Notes: generated from the letters alone by a model not told the origin. A stretch of DNA of 64,000 nucleotides from Oscillospiraceae bacterium (GCA_017436785.1 JAFSCK010000146.1:1-64000), one strand, 5' to 3'; shown: positions 52,270-61,043, counted from the first letter of the stretch. Translations and numbers: made by a program.

Positions 52270-53478
52270 TTGAAAAAGAAAAAGGATATCCTGTTCTTGT
52301 GTCAGTTTTTTTATCCTGAATACATTTCCTCCGCCCAGCTTCCTTGGGATACGGTGCAGGCGCTGAAAGAGGCCGGTTTTACGGTGGACGCCCTCTGCGG
52401 CTATCCCCGGGAATATTCCGAGGGGCAAAATATTCCTGTCCGGGAAACGGTGGACGGCATCCACATCCACCGACTGAAATACATTCAGACCGGCCGTGCA
52501 GGCTTCATAGGCCGCATCATCAATTATTTTTCCTTTACATTCATGGTGCTGCTGCACCTGTTTGAAATGGCTTCCTACCGGGCAGTGGTGGTCTATTCCA
52601 ATCCGCCCATCCTGCCGTGGATCGCCTCTTGGGCCAAGGTGCTGTTTGGTACCAAGCTGGTCTTCGTTTCCTACGACCTGTATCCCGAGGTTGCCACGGT
52701 GACCAATACCCTCCGGGAGGGCAATATCATCTGCCGTCTGATGGAGCACATCAACAAACGCGTCTACCGCCGGGCGGACAAGGTGGTGGCCCTGTCTTCT
52801 GAAATGAAGGACTATATCCTTGCCCACCGGAATGCCTCTGATGCACAGGTAGATGTGATCCCCAACTGGTATGCCGATCAGGGTGAGTCTGATCGGAACC
52901 GGGAGAAAAACCGCTTTCGGGATATGGTGGGGGACCGCTTTGTTGTGTCCTACTTCGGCAATATGGGCACCATGCAGGATATGGATACCATCCTTGGTGC
53001 CATCCGGGAACTGAAAAATGAGGATGTTTTCTTCCTCTTTGCCGGCCACGGCAACAAAATGGAAAAGCTGAAAACCATCGCAGCGGAGGAAGGAATCGCC
53101 AATATTGCCATTCATGATTTCCTCCATGGTCAAGCTTTCCGGGATGCGCTTGCCATCAGCGACTGCGCCTTTGTTTCGTTGGAAAAGGGTGCCACGGGCC
53201 TGTGCGTTCCCAGCAAGACCTACAGCTACATGATGCAGGGCCTGCCTTTGCTTGCGATTATGGATGAATGCGATATCGTACGGGATGTCGAAGCCGGTGC
53301 CGGTGCGTGGGTACGAAACGGCGAATCGAAGAAGCTGGCCGATGCCATCCGCACCATGCAGCGAAGCCCTGAGGCTGTGGCGCAGATGGGAAAAATCTGC
53401 CGTAAGCTTTACCTTGAAAACTATACCACAGAAATCTGTACGAAAAAATATGTGACCCTGTTCCAAGCGCTTCTGTAA
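52270..53478 (+). CDS. Glycosyltransferase family 4 (CapL/WbuB-like)
   Basis: A 402-residue GT-B glycosyltransferase. The N-terminal domain opens ILFLCQFFYPEYISSAQLPW and holds a YSNPPILPW and VFVSYDLYPEVA stretch typical of the WbuB/WcaI group. The C-terminal domain has SYFGNMGTMQDMDTI, LFAGHGNKMEKL and a VPSKTYSYMMQGLPLLA sugar-nucleotide site. Translation starts at TTG 52270 after AAGGAGG. In this context it is the best candidate to add L-FucNAc to the lipid-linked first sugar (inference). Confidence 0.87.
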   Translation: MKKKKDILFLCQFFYPEYISSAQLPWDTVQALKEAGFTVDALCGYPREYSEGQNIPVRETVDGIHIHRLKYIQTGRAGFIGRIINYFSFTFMVLLHLFEMASYRAVVVYSNPPILPWIASWAKVLFGTKLVFVSYDLYPEVATVTNTLREGNIICRLMEHINKRVYRRADKVVALSSEMKDYILAHRNASDAQVDVIPNWYADQGESDRNREKNRFRDMVGDRFVVSYFGNMGTMQDMDTILGAIRELKNEDVFFLFAGHGNKMEKLKTIAAEEGIANIAIHDFLHGQAFRDALAISDCAFVSLEKGATGLCVPSKTYSYMMQGLPLLAIMDECDIVRDVEAGAGAWVRNGESKKLADAIRTMQRSPEAVAQMGKICRKLYLENYTTEICTKKYVTLFQALL

Positions 53479-53502
53479 GGAACGAGGGAAGGAGAACTAG
53501 CC

Positions 53503-54549
53503 ATGAGTATTTTTGCCAACAAGACCCTGATGATCACCGGCGGCACCGGTTCCTTCGGCAATGCCGTCTTAAACCGCTTTCTGGATACGGATATTAAGGA
53601 GATTCGCGTTTTCTCCCGGGATGAAAAGAAGCAGGACGACATGCGCCACGAATTTCAGGCCAAGCTGCCGGAGGCTTCCAATAAGATCAAGTTCTTTATC
53701 GGTGATGTCCGGGATATCGCCTCTGTCCGCAACGCCATGCACGGTGTTGACTACATCTTCCACGCCGCAGCCCTGAAGCAGGTGCCCTCCTGTGAATTTT
53801 TCCCCATGGAGGCGGTGAAGACCAATGTCATCGGCACCGACAATGTGCTGACTGCCGCTATTGATGCCGGTGTCAAGACTGTCATCTGCCTGTCTACTGA
53901 CAAGGCTGCTTACCCCGTCAATGCCATGGGCACCTCCAAGGCCATGATGGAGAAGGTTATTGTGGCAAAGTCCCGCACCGTTTCTCCTGAACAGACCAAA
54001 ATCTGCTGCACCCGCTACGGCAATGTCATGTGTTCCCGCGGCTCCGTTATCCCTCTGTGGATCGACCAGATCAAGGCCGGAAACCCCATCACCATCACCG
54101 AGCCTACCATGACCCGCTTTATCATGAGTCTGGAGGAGGCTGTGGATTTGGTGCTGTTCGCCTTTGAAAACGGTGTCAGCGGTGATATTCTGGTCCAGAA
54201 GGCTCCTGCCTGCACCATCGAAACGCTGGCAAAAGCTGTTACCGGACTGTTCAACCCCGGTCATGAGATCAAGGTCATCGGCATCCGCCATGGCGAGAAG
54301 ATGTATGAAACGCTGCTGACCAATGAAGAATGCGCCAACGCCATCGACCTTGGCAACTTCTACCGTGTTCCCTCCGACAAGCGGGATCTGAATTACGACA
54401 AGTATTTCAAAGAGGGCAACGTCGAACGCAACGTCCTGACCGAGTTCAATTCCAACAATACTGACCTGCTCACTGTAGAACAGGTGCAGGAAAAGCTGCT
54501 GTCCCTTGCTTATGTCCGGGACGAGCTGGCAGCTTGGAGAAATAAATAA
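53503..54549 (+). CDS. capE: UDP-GlcNAc 4,6-dehydratase/5-epimerase CapE
   Basis: A 348-residue soluble SDR that starts the UDP-N-acetyl-L-fucosamine pathway: inverting 4,6-dehydration of UDP-GlcNAc to the L-arabino 4-keto sugar. It shows GGTGSFGNAVLNRFL, FHAAALKQVPSCEFFP, the CapE-type catalytic MGTSK (Met in place of Tyr), CTRYGNVMCSRGSVIPL and GIRHGEKMYETL. AAGGAGA precedes ATG 53503. CapF and CapG follow in order, with a GTAGGG repeat after CapE. Confidence 0.95.
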   Translation: MSIFANKTLMITGGTGSFGNAVLNRFLDTDIKEIRVFSRDEKKQDDMRHEFQAKLPEASNKIKFFIGDVRDIASVRNAMHGVDYIFHAAALKQVPSCEFFPMEAVKTNVIGTDNVLTAAIDAGVKTVICLSTDKAAYPVNAMGTSKAMMEKVIVAKSRTVSPEQTKICCTRYGNVMCSRGSVIPLWIDQIKAGNPITITEPTMTRFIMSLEEAVDLVLFAFENGVSGDILVQKAPACTIETLAKAVTGLFNPGHEIKVIGIRHGEKMYETLLTNEECANAIDLGNFYRVPSDKRDLNYDKYFKEGNVERNVLTEFNSNNTDLLTVEQVQEKLLSLAYVRDELAAWRNK

Positions 54550-54555
54550 TTTCCT

Positions 54556-54636
54556 GTAGGGCGGCTTGCCCTCAAGCCGCCGTTTTCCTTTTGTAACAAC
54601 CAAGATGCGTCGGGCTGAGGGCAGCCCGCTCTACAG
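54556..54636. repeat. GTAGGG repeat, copy 7, inside the cap operon
   Basis: It begins GTAGGGCGGCTTGCCCTCAA and ends GGGCAGCCCGCTCTACAG, the same long form as 27232-27308. GGCGGCTT...AAGCCGCC is a strong hairpin with TTTTCCTTTT after it, so it may attenuate transcription into capF. Confidence 0.78.
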
Positions 54637-54668
54637 AAGGCATAGTATGATTTTGAGGAGGACGGAAG

Positions 54669-55874
54669 ATGAACATTCTCATCACCGGTGCAGCCGGATT
54701 TGTGGGCAAGAATCTGACGGAAGCACTGCGGTGCATCCGGGATGGCAAGGACCGGACCCATCCGGGGCTGACCGTCGGAGAGCTGTACCTCTATGATATC
54801 GATTCTCCTGCCGGTCTTCTGGAGGAGGCTTGTCAAAAAGCGGACTTTGTCTTTAATCTTGCCGGTGTGAACCGTCCCCAGAATCCGGAGGAGTTTATGC
54901 AGGGCAATTTCGGCTTTGCCTCCACCTTGCTGGATACGTTGAAAAAATACCACAATACCTGTCCCGTGATGCTGTCCTCCTCCATTCAGGCCACCTTGGT
55001 GGGTAGATACGCAAATGGCGAGTATGGTAAGTCCAAGAAGGCAGGGGAGGAGCTGTTCTTCTCCTATGCCGCTGAAACCGGGGCCAAGGTTCTCATCTAC
55101 CGTTTCCCAAACCTCTTCGGCAAATGGTGCCGCCCCAATTATAATTCCGCTGTGGCCACCTTCTGCCACAACTACGCCCATGACCTGCCCATTACAGTGA
55201 ATGATCCCGCCGTACAGTTGGAGTTGCTCTACATCGATGATCTGGTGGACGAGATGATTGCCGCGCTGGAAGGGAAGGAGCACCGCTGCGAATTTGAGGG
55301 CGTAGATACCGTCCTGACGGAAAAAGGCCGCTACTGCGCTGCTCCCGTGACCCATAAGATCACGTTGGGAGAAATCGTGTCTCTGCTGGATCGCTTCAAA
55401 GCCCAGCCCGGCACCCTGCTGATGCCGGAAATTCCTTATAACAGCTTTGCCAAAAAGCTGTATTCCACCTATCTTTCCTACCTTCCCAGAGAAAAGGCTG
55501 CATTCCCACTGAAAATGAACGTAGACCCCCGAGGCAGCTTTACCGAACTTCTGCGCACTGAAAAATGCGGCCAGTTTAGTGTCAACATCTCCAAACCCGG
55601 AATCACCAAAGGAGAACACTGGCATAATACCAAGTGGGAGTTCTTCATTGTGGTTTCCGGCCGCGGCCTGATTCAGCAGCGAAGGGTCGGCGGTCAGGAG
55701 GTTCTGAATTTCTATGTGTCCGGTGAGAAAATGGAAGCAGTACACATGCTGCCGGGCTACACCCACAACATCATCAACCTTTCCGATACAGAGGATCTGG
55801 TGACGCTGATGTGGGCCAACGAATGCTTTGATCCCAACAAACCCGATACATTCTTTGAGAAGGTGGAACAATGA
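54669..55874 (+). CDS. capF: Bifunctional CapF (SDR reductase plus cupin epimerase)
   Basis: A 401-residue two-domain enzyme. The N-terminal SDR (about 1-250: NILITGAAGFVGKNL, catalytic YGKSKKAGEE) reduces C4. The C-terminal cupin (about 270-401: GITKGEHWHNTKWEFFIVVSG with metal His residues, then LPGYTHNIINL) epimerises C3. Together they turn the CapE product into UDP-2-acetamido-2,6-dideoxy-L-talose. AGGAGGA precedes ATG 54669. The stop overlaps the next gene (ATGA). Confidence 0.96.
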   Translation: MNILITGAAGFVGKNLTEALRCIRDGKDRTHPGLTVGELYLYDIDSPAGLLEEACQKADFVFNLAGVNRPQNPEEFMQGNFGFASTLLDTLKKYHNTCPVMLSSSIQATLVGRYANGEYGKSKKAGEELFFSYAAETGAKVLIYRFPNLFGKWCRPNYNSAVATFCHNYAHDLPITVNDPAVQLELLYIDDLVDEMIAALEGKEHRCEFEGVDTVLTEKGRYCAAPVTHKITLGEIVSLLDRFKAQPGTLLMPEIPYNSFAKKLYSTYLSYLPREKAAFPLKMNVDPRGSFTELLRTEKCGQFSVNISKPGITKGEHWHNTKWEFFIVVSGRGLIQQRRVGGQEVLNFYVSGEKMEAVHMLPGYTHNIINLSDTEDLVTLMWANECFDPNKPDTFFEKVEQ

Positions 55875-56386
55875 GAAAGCTTTTGATCTTGGGTGCCGGC
55901 GGCTACGGCAGAACGGTGGCAGATATCGCCCGGCAGATGGCAGTTTATGATAAAATTGCGTTTCTGGACGATGGAAAGATCGGCCCGGAAATTTTGGGCA
56001 CCTGTGAGGAATATGCCATTTTTGCTGGCGGAAATACGGACATCTATCCTGCTTTCGGTGATAATGAGACCCGGATGCACTGGCTGGACCGCCTGATCCG
56101 GGAGGATATTTCTGTGCCCACACTGGTCCATCCCACGGCCTATGTCAGCCCCGGTGCCAGCCTCGGTGCCGGAGTGGTGGTGCTGCCCAAGGCAGTGGTC
56201 AATACCGGAACCACGGTAGAGGCAGGCTGCATCGTGAACCTAAGCGCCATTGTGGACCATGACTGTATTCTGGAAGAGGGCAGCCATCTGTGCCCCGGTG
56301 TTATTGTCAAGGCTTCCAATCGGATTCCCGCCGGAGCAAAACTGGAATCCGGCACCATTATTTTAAATGGAACCTATCCTCTGTAA
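55871..56386 (+). CDS. NeuD/PglD-family acyltransferase
   Basis: A 171-residue sugar acetyltransferase. A short N-terminal Rossmann part (LLILGAGGYGRTVADIA, a PglD/NeuD hallmark) binds the nucleotide sugar. The C-terminal left-handed beta helix holds hexapeptide repeats (YVSPGASLGAGVVVLPKAVV, CIVNLSAIVDHDCILEEGS) with the DHD catalytic motif at IVDHDCIL. The helix looks a few coils shorter than PglD at its end. It is translationally coupled to capF and sits inside the capE-F-G pathway, where no acetyltransferase is needed, so it probably decorates a capsule sugar (inference). Confidence 0.87.
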   Translation: MRKLLILGAGGYGRTVADIARQMAVYDKIAFLDDGKIGPEILGTCEEYAIFAGGNTDIYPAFGDNETRMHWLDRLIREDISVPTLVHPTAYVSPGASLGAGVVVLPKAVVNTGTTVEAGCIVNLSAIVDHDCILEEGSHLCPGVIVKASNRIPAGAKLESGTIILNGTYPL

Positions 56387-56400
56387 AAAGGAGTTTTCAT

Positions 56401-57585
56401 ATGGAAATGAAGCTGGATTATTCCGATATTTCTTTTAAAAACAACGGTAAGCTGAAGCTGCTGATTATCGTGGGTACCCGCCCTGAGATCATCCGTCTGG
56501 CTGCCGTCATCAACAAGTGCCGCAAGTATTTTGACTGCATTCTGGCCCACACGGGACAGAACTATGACTATAACTTAAACGGCATTTTCTTCCGGGATTT
56601 GGGCCTTGCTGACCCGGAGGTGTACATGAACGCGGTAGGTGACGATCTGGGCGCCACCGTTGGCAACATTATCAACTGCTCTTACAAGCTGATGGCTGCC
56701 ATCAAGCCCGATGCCATGCTGATCTTAGGAGATACCAACTCCTGCCTGTCTGCCATCCCCGCCAAGCGGCTGCATATTCCCATCTTCCACATGGAAGCCG
56801 GTAACCGCTGTAAGGATGAGTGCCTGCCGGAGGAGACCAACCGCCGTATCGTGGACATCATTTCCGATGTGAACCTTGCTTATTCCGAGCACGCCCGGAA
56901 GTACCTGCACGACTGCGGTCTGCCCAAGGAGCGAACCTATGTCACCGGCTCCCCCATGGCAGAGGTGCTGCACCAGAATCTGGCCGCCATTGAGGCATCC
57001 GATGTCCATGCCCGTCTGGGGCTGGAAAAGGGCAAGTACATCCTGCTGTCCGCCCATCGGGAGGAGAACATCGATACAGAGAAGAATTTCCTGTCCCTGT
57101 TTACAGCCATCAACGCCATGGCGGAAAAATACGATATGCCCATCCTCTATTCCTGCCACCCCCGTTCCCGGAAGCGTCTGGAAGCCAGCGGTTTCGTGCT
57201 GGACAAGCGGGTGATCCAGAATGAGCCTCTGGGCTTCCATGACTATAACTGCCTGCAGATGAATGCCTTTGCGGTGGTGTCTGATTCCGGCACACTGCCG
57301 GAGGAGAGCAGCTTCTTCACCTCCGTGGGCCATCCCTTCCCTGCGGTCTGCATCCGTACCTCCACCGAGCGTCCTGAGGCACTGGACAAGGGCTGCTTCG
57401 TTCTGGCAGGCATCGATGAGGGCCACCTGCTGCAGGCGGTGGATACTGCCGTGCAGATGAATCTGGACGGCGACTACGGCATCCCCGTGCCGGACTATGT
57501 GGAGGAAAATGTGTCCACAAAGGTGGTCAAAATCATCCAGTCTTACACCGGCGTAGTGGACAAAATGGTCTGGCGTAAGTATTAA
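56401..57585 (+). CDS. capG: UDP-N-acetyl-L-fucosamine synthase CapG (UDP-GlcNAc 2-epimerase family)
   Basis: A 394-residue non-hydrolysing 2-epimerase-family enzyme. The motifs are LIIVGTRPEIIRLAAV, HTGQNYDYNLNGIFF, LGDTNSCLSAIPAKRL, FHMEAGNRCKDECLPEETNR and SDSGTLPEESSFF. CapG differs from WecB in text such as NRCKDECLPEE (WecB has GLRTGN), which is seen here. It converts the CapF product to UDP-L-FucNAc. AAGGAG precedes ATG 56401; ATG 56407 is an alternative. Confidence 0.95.
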   Translation: MEMKLDYSDISFKNNGKLKLLIIVGTRPEIIRLAAVINKCRKYFDCILAHTGQNYDYNLNGIFFRDLGLADPEVYMNAVGDDLGATVGNIINCSYKLMAAIKPDAMLILGDTNSCLSAIPAKRLHIPIFHMEAGNRCKDECLPEETNRRIVDIISDVNLAYSEHARKYLHDCGLPKERTYVTGSPMAEVLHQNLAAIEASDVHARLGLEKGKYILLSAHREENIDTEKNFLSLFTAINAMAEKYDMPILYSCHPRSRKRLEASGFVLDKRVIQNEPLGFHDYNCLQMNAFAVVSDSGTLPEESSFFTSVGHPFPAVCIRTSTERPEALDKGCFVLAGIDEGHLLQAVDTAVQMNLDGDYGIPVPDYVEENVSTKVVKIIQSYTGVVDKMVWRKY

Positions 57586-57594
57586 GTTTAAACC

Positions 57595-57626
57595 GTAGGG
57601 GCCGATGCCCACATCGGCCCATTTTT
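57595..57626 (+). terminator. Repeat-derived hairpin with T tract inside the operon (GTAGGG copy 8)
   Basis: It begins GTAGGGGCCGATGCCCACAT. A 9-bp stem GGGCCGATG/CATCGGCCC (57599-57607 with 57612-57620) is followed by ATTTTT. It has full terminator form yet lies between capG and the next glycosyltransferase with no new promoter seen, so it may reduce expression of the distal genes. Confidence 0.7.
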
Positions 57627-57643
57627 ATCAGGAGGGCGAGCGT

Positions 57644-58738
57644 ATGAAGTACCTGTTCATCAACTCCGTTGCCGGCATTGGCAGCACGGGGCGGATCGCG
57701 GCACAGCAGTGCCGGGAACTTATGGCACAGGGCCACGAATGTACGCTCGCCTTTGGCCGTGACAAAGCCAATTGCGACGATATCCCCACCTTCCGCATCG
57801 GCGGCGATTGGGATGTACGCTTCCATGGCCTGCGCAACCGGCTGCTGGACGATCAGGGCTTCGGCTCCAAGACTGCGACCAAACGCTTTTTGCAGTGGGT
57901 CCGGCAGTATGATCCCGATGTGATCTGGCTGCATAACGTTCATGGCTATTATCTCCATATCGGTCTTCTGTTTACTTACTTAAAGACCTGCGGTAAGCAG
58001 ATCCGCTGGACCCTCCATGATTGCTGGACCTTTACCGGACACTGCGCCTACTTTGATTTTGCGGGCTGTGATAAATGGAAGACCGGCTGCGGCCAGTGCC
58101 CCCAGAAGCATACCTACCCACAAAGCCTGCTGCTGGACAACAGCCGCAGAAACTATGCAGAAAAAAAGAACCTGTTCACCGGCATTCCTGATCTGACCCT
58201 CATTACACCGTCGAAATGGCTGGCAGAACTCCTGCAGGAGAGCTATCTGAAGGAATACCCGGTGGTGGTGGTCTATAATACCATTAACACAGATATTTTC
58301 CGCCCCACACCCAGCAAATTCCGGGAAAACCATGGCCTGCAAGATAGCAAAATGGTGCTGGGCGTTGCCAGCATCTGGGAGGAGCGAAAAGGTCTGCGGG
58401 ACTTTGTAAAGCTGTCTTCTATGCTGCCCCCGGAATACAAAATTGTGCTGGTAGGCGTGACGGGGGAACAGAGAAAAGGACTGCCGCAGAGCATTCTGGC
58501 CCTGCCTAGAACCAACAGTGCCGGAGAATTGTCAGAAATCTATACCGCTGCCGATGTGTTTGTCAACCCTACCTATGAAGACAACTATCCCACCGTCAAT
58601 CTGGAAGCCCGGGCCTGCGGTACCCGAATCGTCTGCTATGATACCGGCGGCTGCCGGGAAACTTTGGGAGCAGGGGACAGCCTGATCGCAAAGGGAGCTG
58701 TGGCTGCCCTTTGCGCTGCCATTTGCCAAGAGAAATGA
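57644..58738 (+). CDS. Glycosyltransferase family 4
   Basis: A 364-residue GT-B glycosyltransferase. The N-terminus FINSVAGIGSTGRIAAQQC and the Cys-rich RWTLHDCWTFTGHCAYFDFAGCDKWKTGC stretch are typical of a GT4 subgroup in capsule loci. The C-terminal donor site reads EIYTAADVFVNPTYEDNYPTVNLEA with the E-x7-E pattern. Start ATG 57644 after AGGAGG; an in-frame ATG 57605 lies in the hairpin. The wzy-like gene follows 9 bases on. Confidence 0.9.
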   Translation: MKYLFINSVAGIGSTGRIAAQQCRELMAQGHECTLAFGRDKANCDDIPTFRIGGDWDVRFHGLRNRLLDDQGFGSKTATKRFLQWVRQYDPDVIWLHNVHGYYLHIGLLFTYLKTCGKQIRWTLHDCWTFTGHCAYFDFAGCDKWKTGCGQCPQKHTYPQSLLLDNSRRNYAEKKNLFTGIPDLTLITPSKWLAELLQESYLKEYPVVVVYNTINTDIFRPTPSKFRENHGLQDSKMVLGVASIWEERKGLRDFVKLSSMLPPEYKIVLVGVTGEQRKGLPQSILALPRTNSAGELSEIYTAADVFVNPTYEDNYPTVNLEARACGTRIVCYDTGGCRETLGAGDSLIAKGAVAALCAAICQEK

Positions 58739-58747
58739 GGACCGACA

Positions 58748-60001
58748 ATGAACTATTATCGTTTTCCTGAAACACGGACATGGAAGCTGCTGTTTACAGC
58801 CTTTCTGCTGCTTCAATTGCTGACAACCAGAAGCGGCATGTTCGGACCGCAGCTCAGTTTTCTGGAAAAGCAAGCTCTGATGCTTGGAAGCATCGTTCTG
58901 GCAGGGCTTGTGTTCCTGTGGAGAAACCGCGCGGACTGGAAGAAGCTGTTTCTGGACAGCAGAATGGCCGCCGCAGGGCTTTTCGCCATGGTAATGCTGC
59001 TGCCCATGCTCTTGAAGCGGGACTGGCAATTGATGTATTTTACCATTTTTCTGGGGCTGTTGCTTGCAGTATTTCTCAGCTATTTTGTTACCCTGAAAGA
59101 AACTGCAAAATGCTATGTTCTCCTTTTGAGCGGACTGTGTGTGTACTCCCTCATAGCGACCTATCTGCTTCGCCGACTGCCGGATAATGGGCTCTGGAAC
59201 GTGCCTCAGTTTCTCAACGCTGCGGGAAATGCCTATTATAATTTCGGCCTGTGCAACGTGTCCATTCATCATGTGGCGTCCCGTAATTTGGGCGTTTTCC
59301 GGGAGCCGGGTGTCTATCAGTTCTTTATCTTGATGGGTCTGTATTTGACCAATTATTGGGTGGACTGGGAGAAGGAAGCCCACATGTGGCTGGCAAATAG
59401 TATTTTTGCAGCCACCATGCTCAGCACCATGGCCACCGGCGGAGTCATCGAACTGGGCCTGTTTGTCATCGTGTTGTTCTTTGACAAGAAAATGTACCGC
59501 GACAAGCGTCTGCGCATGTTAGCCATCGTTGCCATTGCGGCGGCACTGCTTGTGATCATTATCAGCTTCCTCCAGCAAAATGCCATTTACTGGTTCCTCT
59601 ATGATACCCTGCTGGAAAAATTCATCAACAAGACCGATTCTGTCACAGACCGGACTGCTGCCTTTGCTGCGAATTTCCAGCTGATGGTCCAGCATCCCTT
59701 CGTGGGTGCAAAAATGGCAGAGGTTTTACACGCCGTGCGCAACAACACCTCGTCCACCCTGATCCTCTACGCAGCCTTCGGCATCCTTGGCGGAACGCTG
59801 AATGTAGCCTGCTGGACCGCTTTTGTATGGAAGCGGGAGCGGGCACTCTGGCTGAATCTGGCGCTGCTGGTGATCCTGTTCATGGCCTTTAACACTCAGA
59901 ATCTGACCTGGGATCTGTATTTCTGGCTGTTCCCCACCATGGCCCTGCTGGAGCGGGGGATGCCGCTGGCAGAGAAGACTTTGAAGAAATTGAAACAATA
60001 A
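58748..60001 (+). CDS. O-antigen/capsule polymerase (Wzy-like)
   Basis: A 417-residue integral membrane protein with about 10-11 hydrophobic helices and a large outer loop (about 150-195) containing ASRNLGVFREPGVYQFFI. That R-x-x-G-x-F-x-E-P-G text is the recurrent signature of Wzy/O-antigen-ligase superfamily proteins. It would polymerise lipid-linked repeat units on the outer face of the membrane. GAGGAC lies before ATG 58748. Wzy sequences vary widely, so repeat-unit specificity cannot be told. Confidence 0.85.
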   Translation: MNYYRFPETRTWKLLFTAFLLLQLLTTRSGMFGPQLSFLEKQALMLGSIVLAGLVFLWRNRADWKKLFLDSRMAAAGLFAMVMLLPMLLKRDWQLMYFTIFLGLLLAVFLSYFVTLKETAKCYVLLLSGLCVYSLIATYLLRRLPDNGLWNVPQFLNAAGNAYYNFGLCNVSIHHVASRNLGVFREPGVYQFFILMGLYLTNYWVDWEKEAHMWLANSIFAATMLSTMATGGVIELGLFVIVLFFDKKMYRDKRLRMLAIVAIAAALLVIIISFLQQNAIYWFLYDTLLEKFINKTDSVTDRTAAFAANFQLMVQHPFVGAKMAEVLHAVRNNTSSTLILYAAFGILGGTLNVACWTAFVWKRERALWLNLALLVILFMAFNTQNLTWDLYFWLFPTMALLERGMPLAEKTLKKLKQ

Positions 60002-60031
60002 AACTGTAACGGTGAAGCTGGGAGGAAAACC

Positions 60032-61033
60032 ATGAGCCAGTATGTTTCCGATATCGATTTTGTCATGATCTGGGTAGACGGCAACGACCCGGAGTGGAGA
60101 AAAAGCAAGGCGGCCTACAGCGGAGAGGAGGCCAAGTTCAATATCAATGATGTGAGATACCGAGACTGGGATAATCTCCATTATTGGTTCCGCTGTGTAG
60201 AAAAATTCGCACCATGGGTTCGGAAAATCCATTTTGTTACCTGCGGCCATGTGCCCCAGTGGCTGAAGCTGGAGCATCCCAAGCTGAATTTTGTAAAGCA
60301 CAGCGATTACATGGCGGCGGAATACCTCCCCACTTTTTCTGCCAATCCCATTGAACTGAATCTGCACCGCATTGAGGGCCTGTCTGAGAAGTTTGTGTTC
60401 TTTAACGATGACATGTTCCTGATCGCTCCGATGAAGGAGGAGGACTTCTTTGTAAACGGGCTGCCCAGAGGCTATGCCGTCCTGAACCCTCCCACTGCCG
60501 ATAAGCATGGCATTGCCACCATCATCATGAATGATCTGGGTGTCATTGCAGAGCATTTTGATTTTAAGACCCAGTTTAAGGCCCACTTAAGCAAATGGTT
60601 CCATCCGGCCTATGGCTTGCAGAATCTGCGGACCTGCCTGCTGCTGCCTTGGCGGCGGTATGTGGGCTTCCTGGATCTGCATTTGCCCTCCTCCTTCTTG
60701 AAAAGCACCTTCGAGGAGGTGTGGAAAGAGGAGGAAGACCTTCTGAAGAAGGTCAGCTCCCACCGTTTCCGCAGCGATTCCGATGTAAACCAGTGGGTCA
60801 TGTCCTACTGGCAGATCGCAACCGGACGCTTTGTACCGGGAAATCCTAAAATTGGAAAGGCGTTCTACCTCAGCGGTGATGTCAGCGGTGTGGTGGATAT
60901 CATCAAAAATCAGAAGATGAAGATGATCTGCCTGAACGATTCGGAGAAGGTGGCAAATATCGACACCATTCGCCGACAGATCGCAGAGGCCTTTGATTGC
61001 ATCGTGGGAGAAAAATCCTCTTTTGAGAAATGA
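60032..61033 (+). CDS. Stealth-family capsule sugar-phosphate transferase
   Basis: A 333-residue soluble protein with the ordered conserved regions of the Stealth family: CR1 IDFVMIWVDGNDPEWRKSK, CR2 RYRDWDNLHYWFRCVEKFAPWVRKI in two parts, VTCGHVPQWLKLEHPKLNFV, and KFVFFNDDMFLIAPM. A later DKHGIATIIMNDLG and the TQFKAHLSKWFHP block match CR3/CR4. Known members transfer hexose-1-phosphate and build phosphodiester-linked capsules. GGAGG precedes ATG 60032. The next gene starts 11 bases after the stop. Confidence 0.92.
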   Translation: MSQYVSDIDFVMIWVDGNDPEWRKSKAAYSGEEAKFNINDVRYRDWDNLHYWFRCVEKFAPWVRKIHFVTCGHVPQWLKLEHPKLNFVKHSDYMAAEYLPTFSANPIELNLHRIEGLSEKFVFFNDDMFLIAPMKEEDFFVNGLPRGYAVLNPPTADKHGIATIIMNDLGVIAEHFDFKTQFKAHLSKWFHPAYGLQNLRTCLLLPWRRYVGFLDLHLPSSFLKSTFEEVWKEEEDLLKKVSSHRFRSDSDVNQWVMSYWQIATGRFVPGNPKIGKAFYLSGDVSGVVDIIKNQKMKMICLNDSEKVANIDTIRRQIAEAFDCIVGEKSSFEK

Positions 61034-61043
61034 GGCGGAAAGC

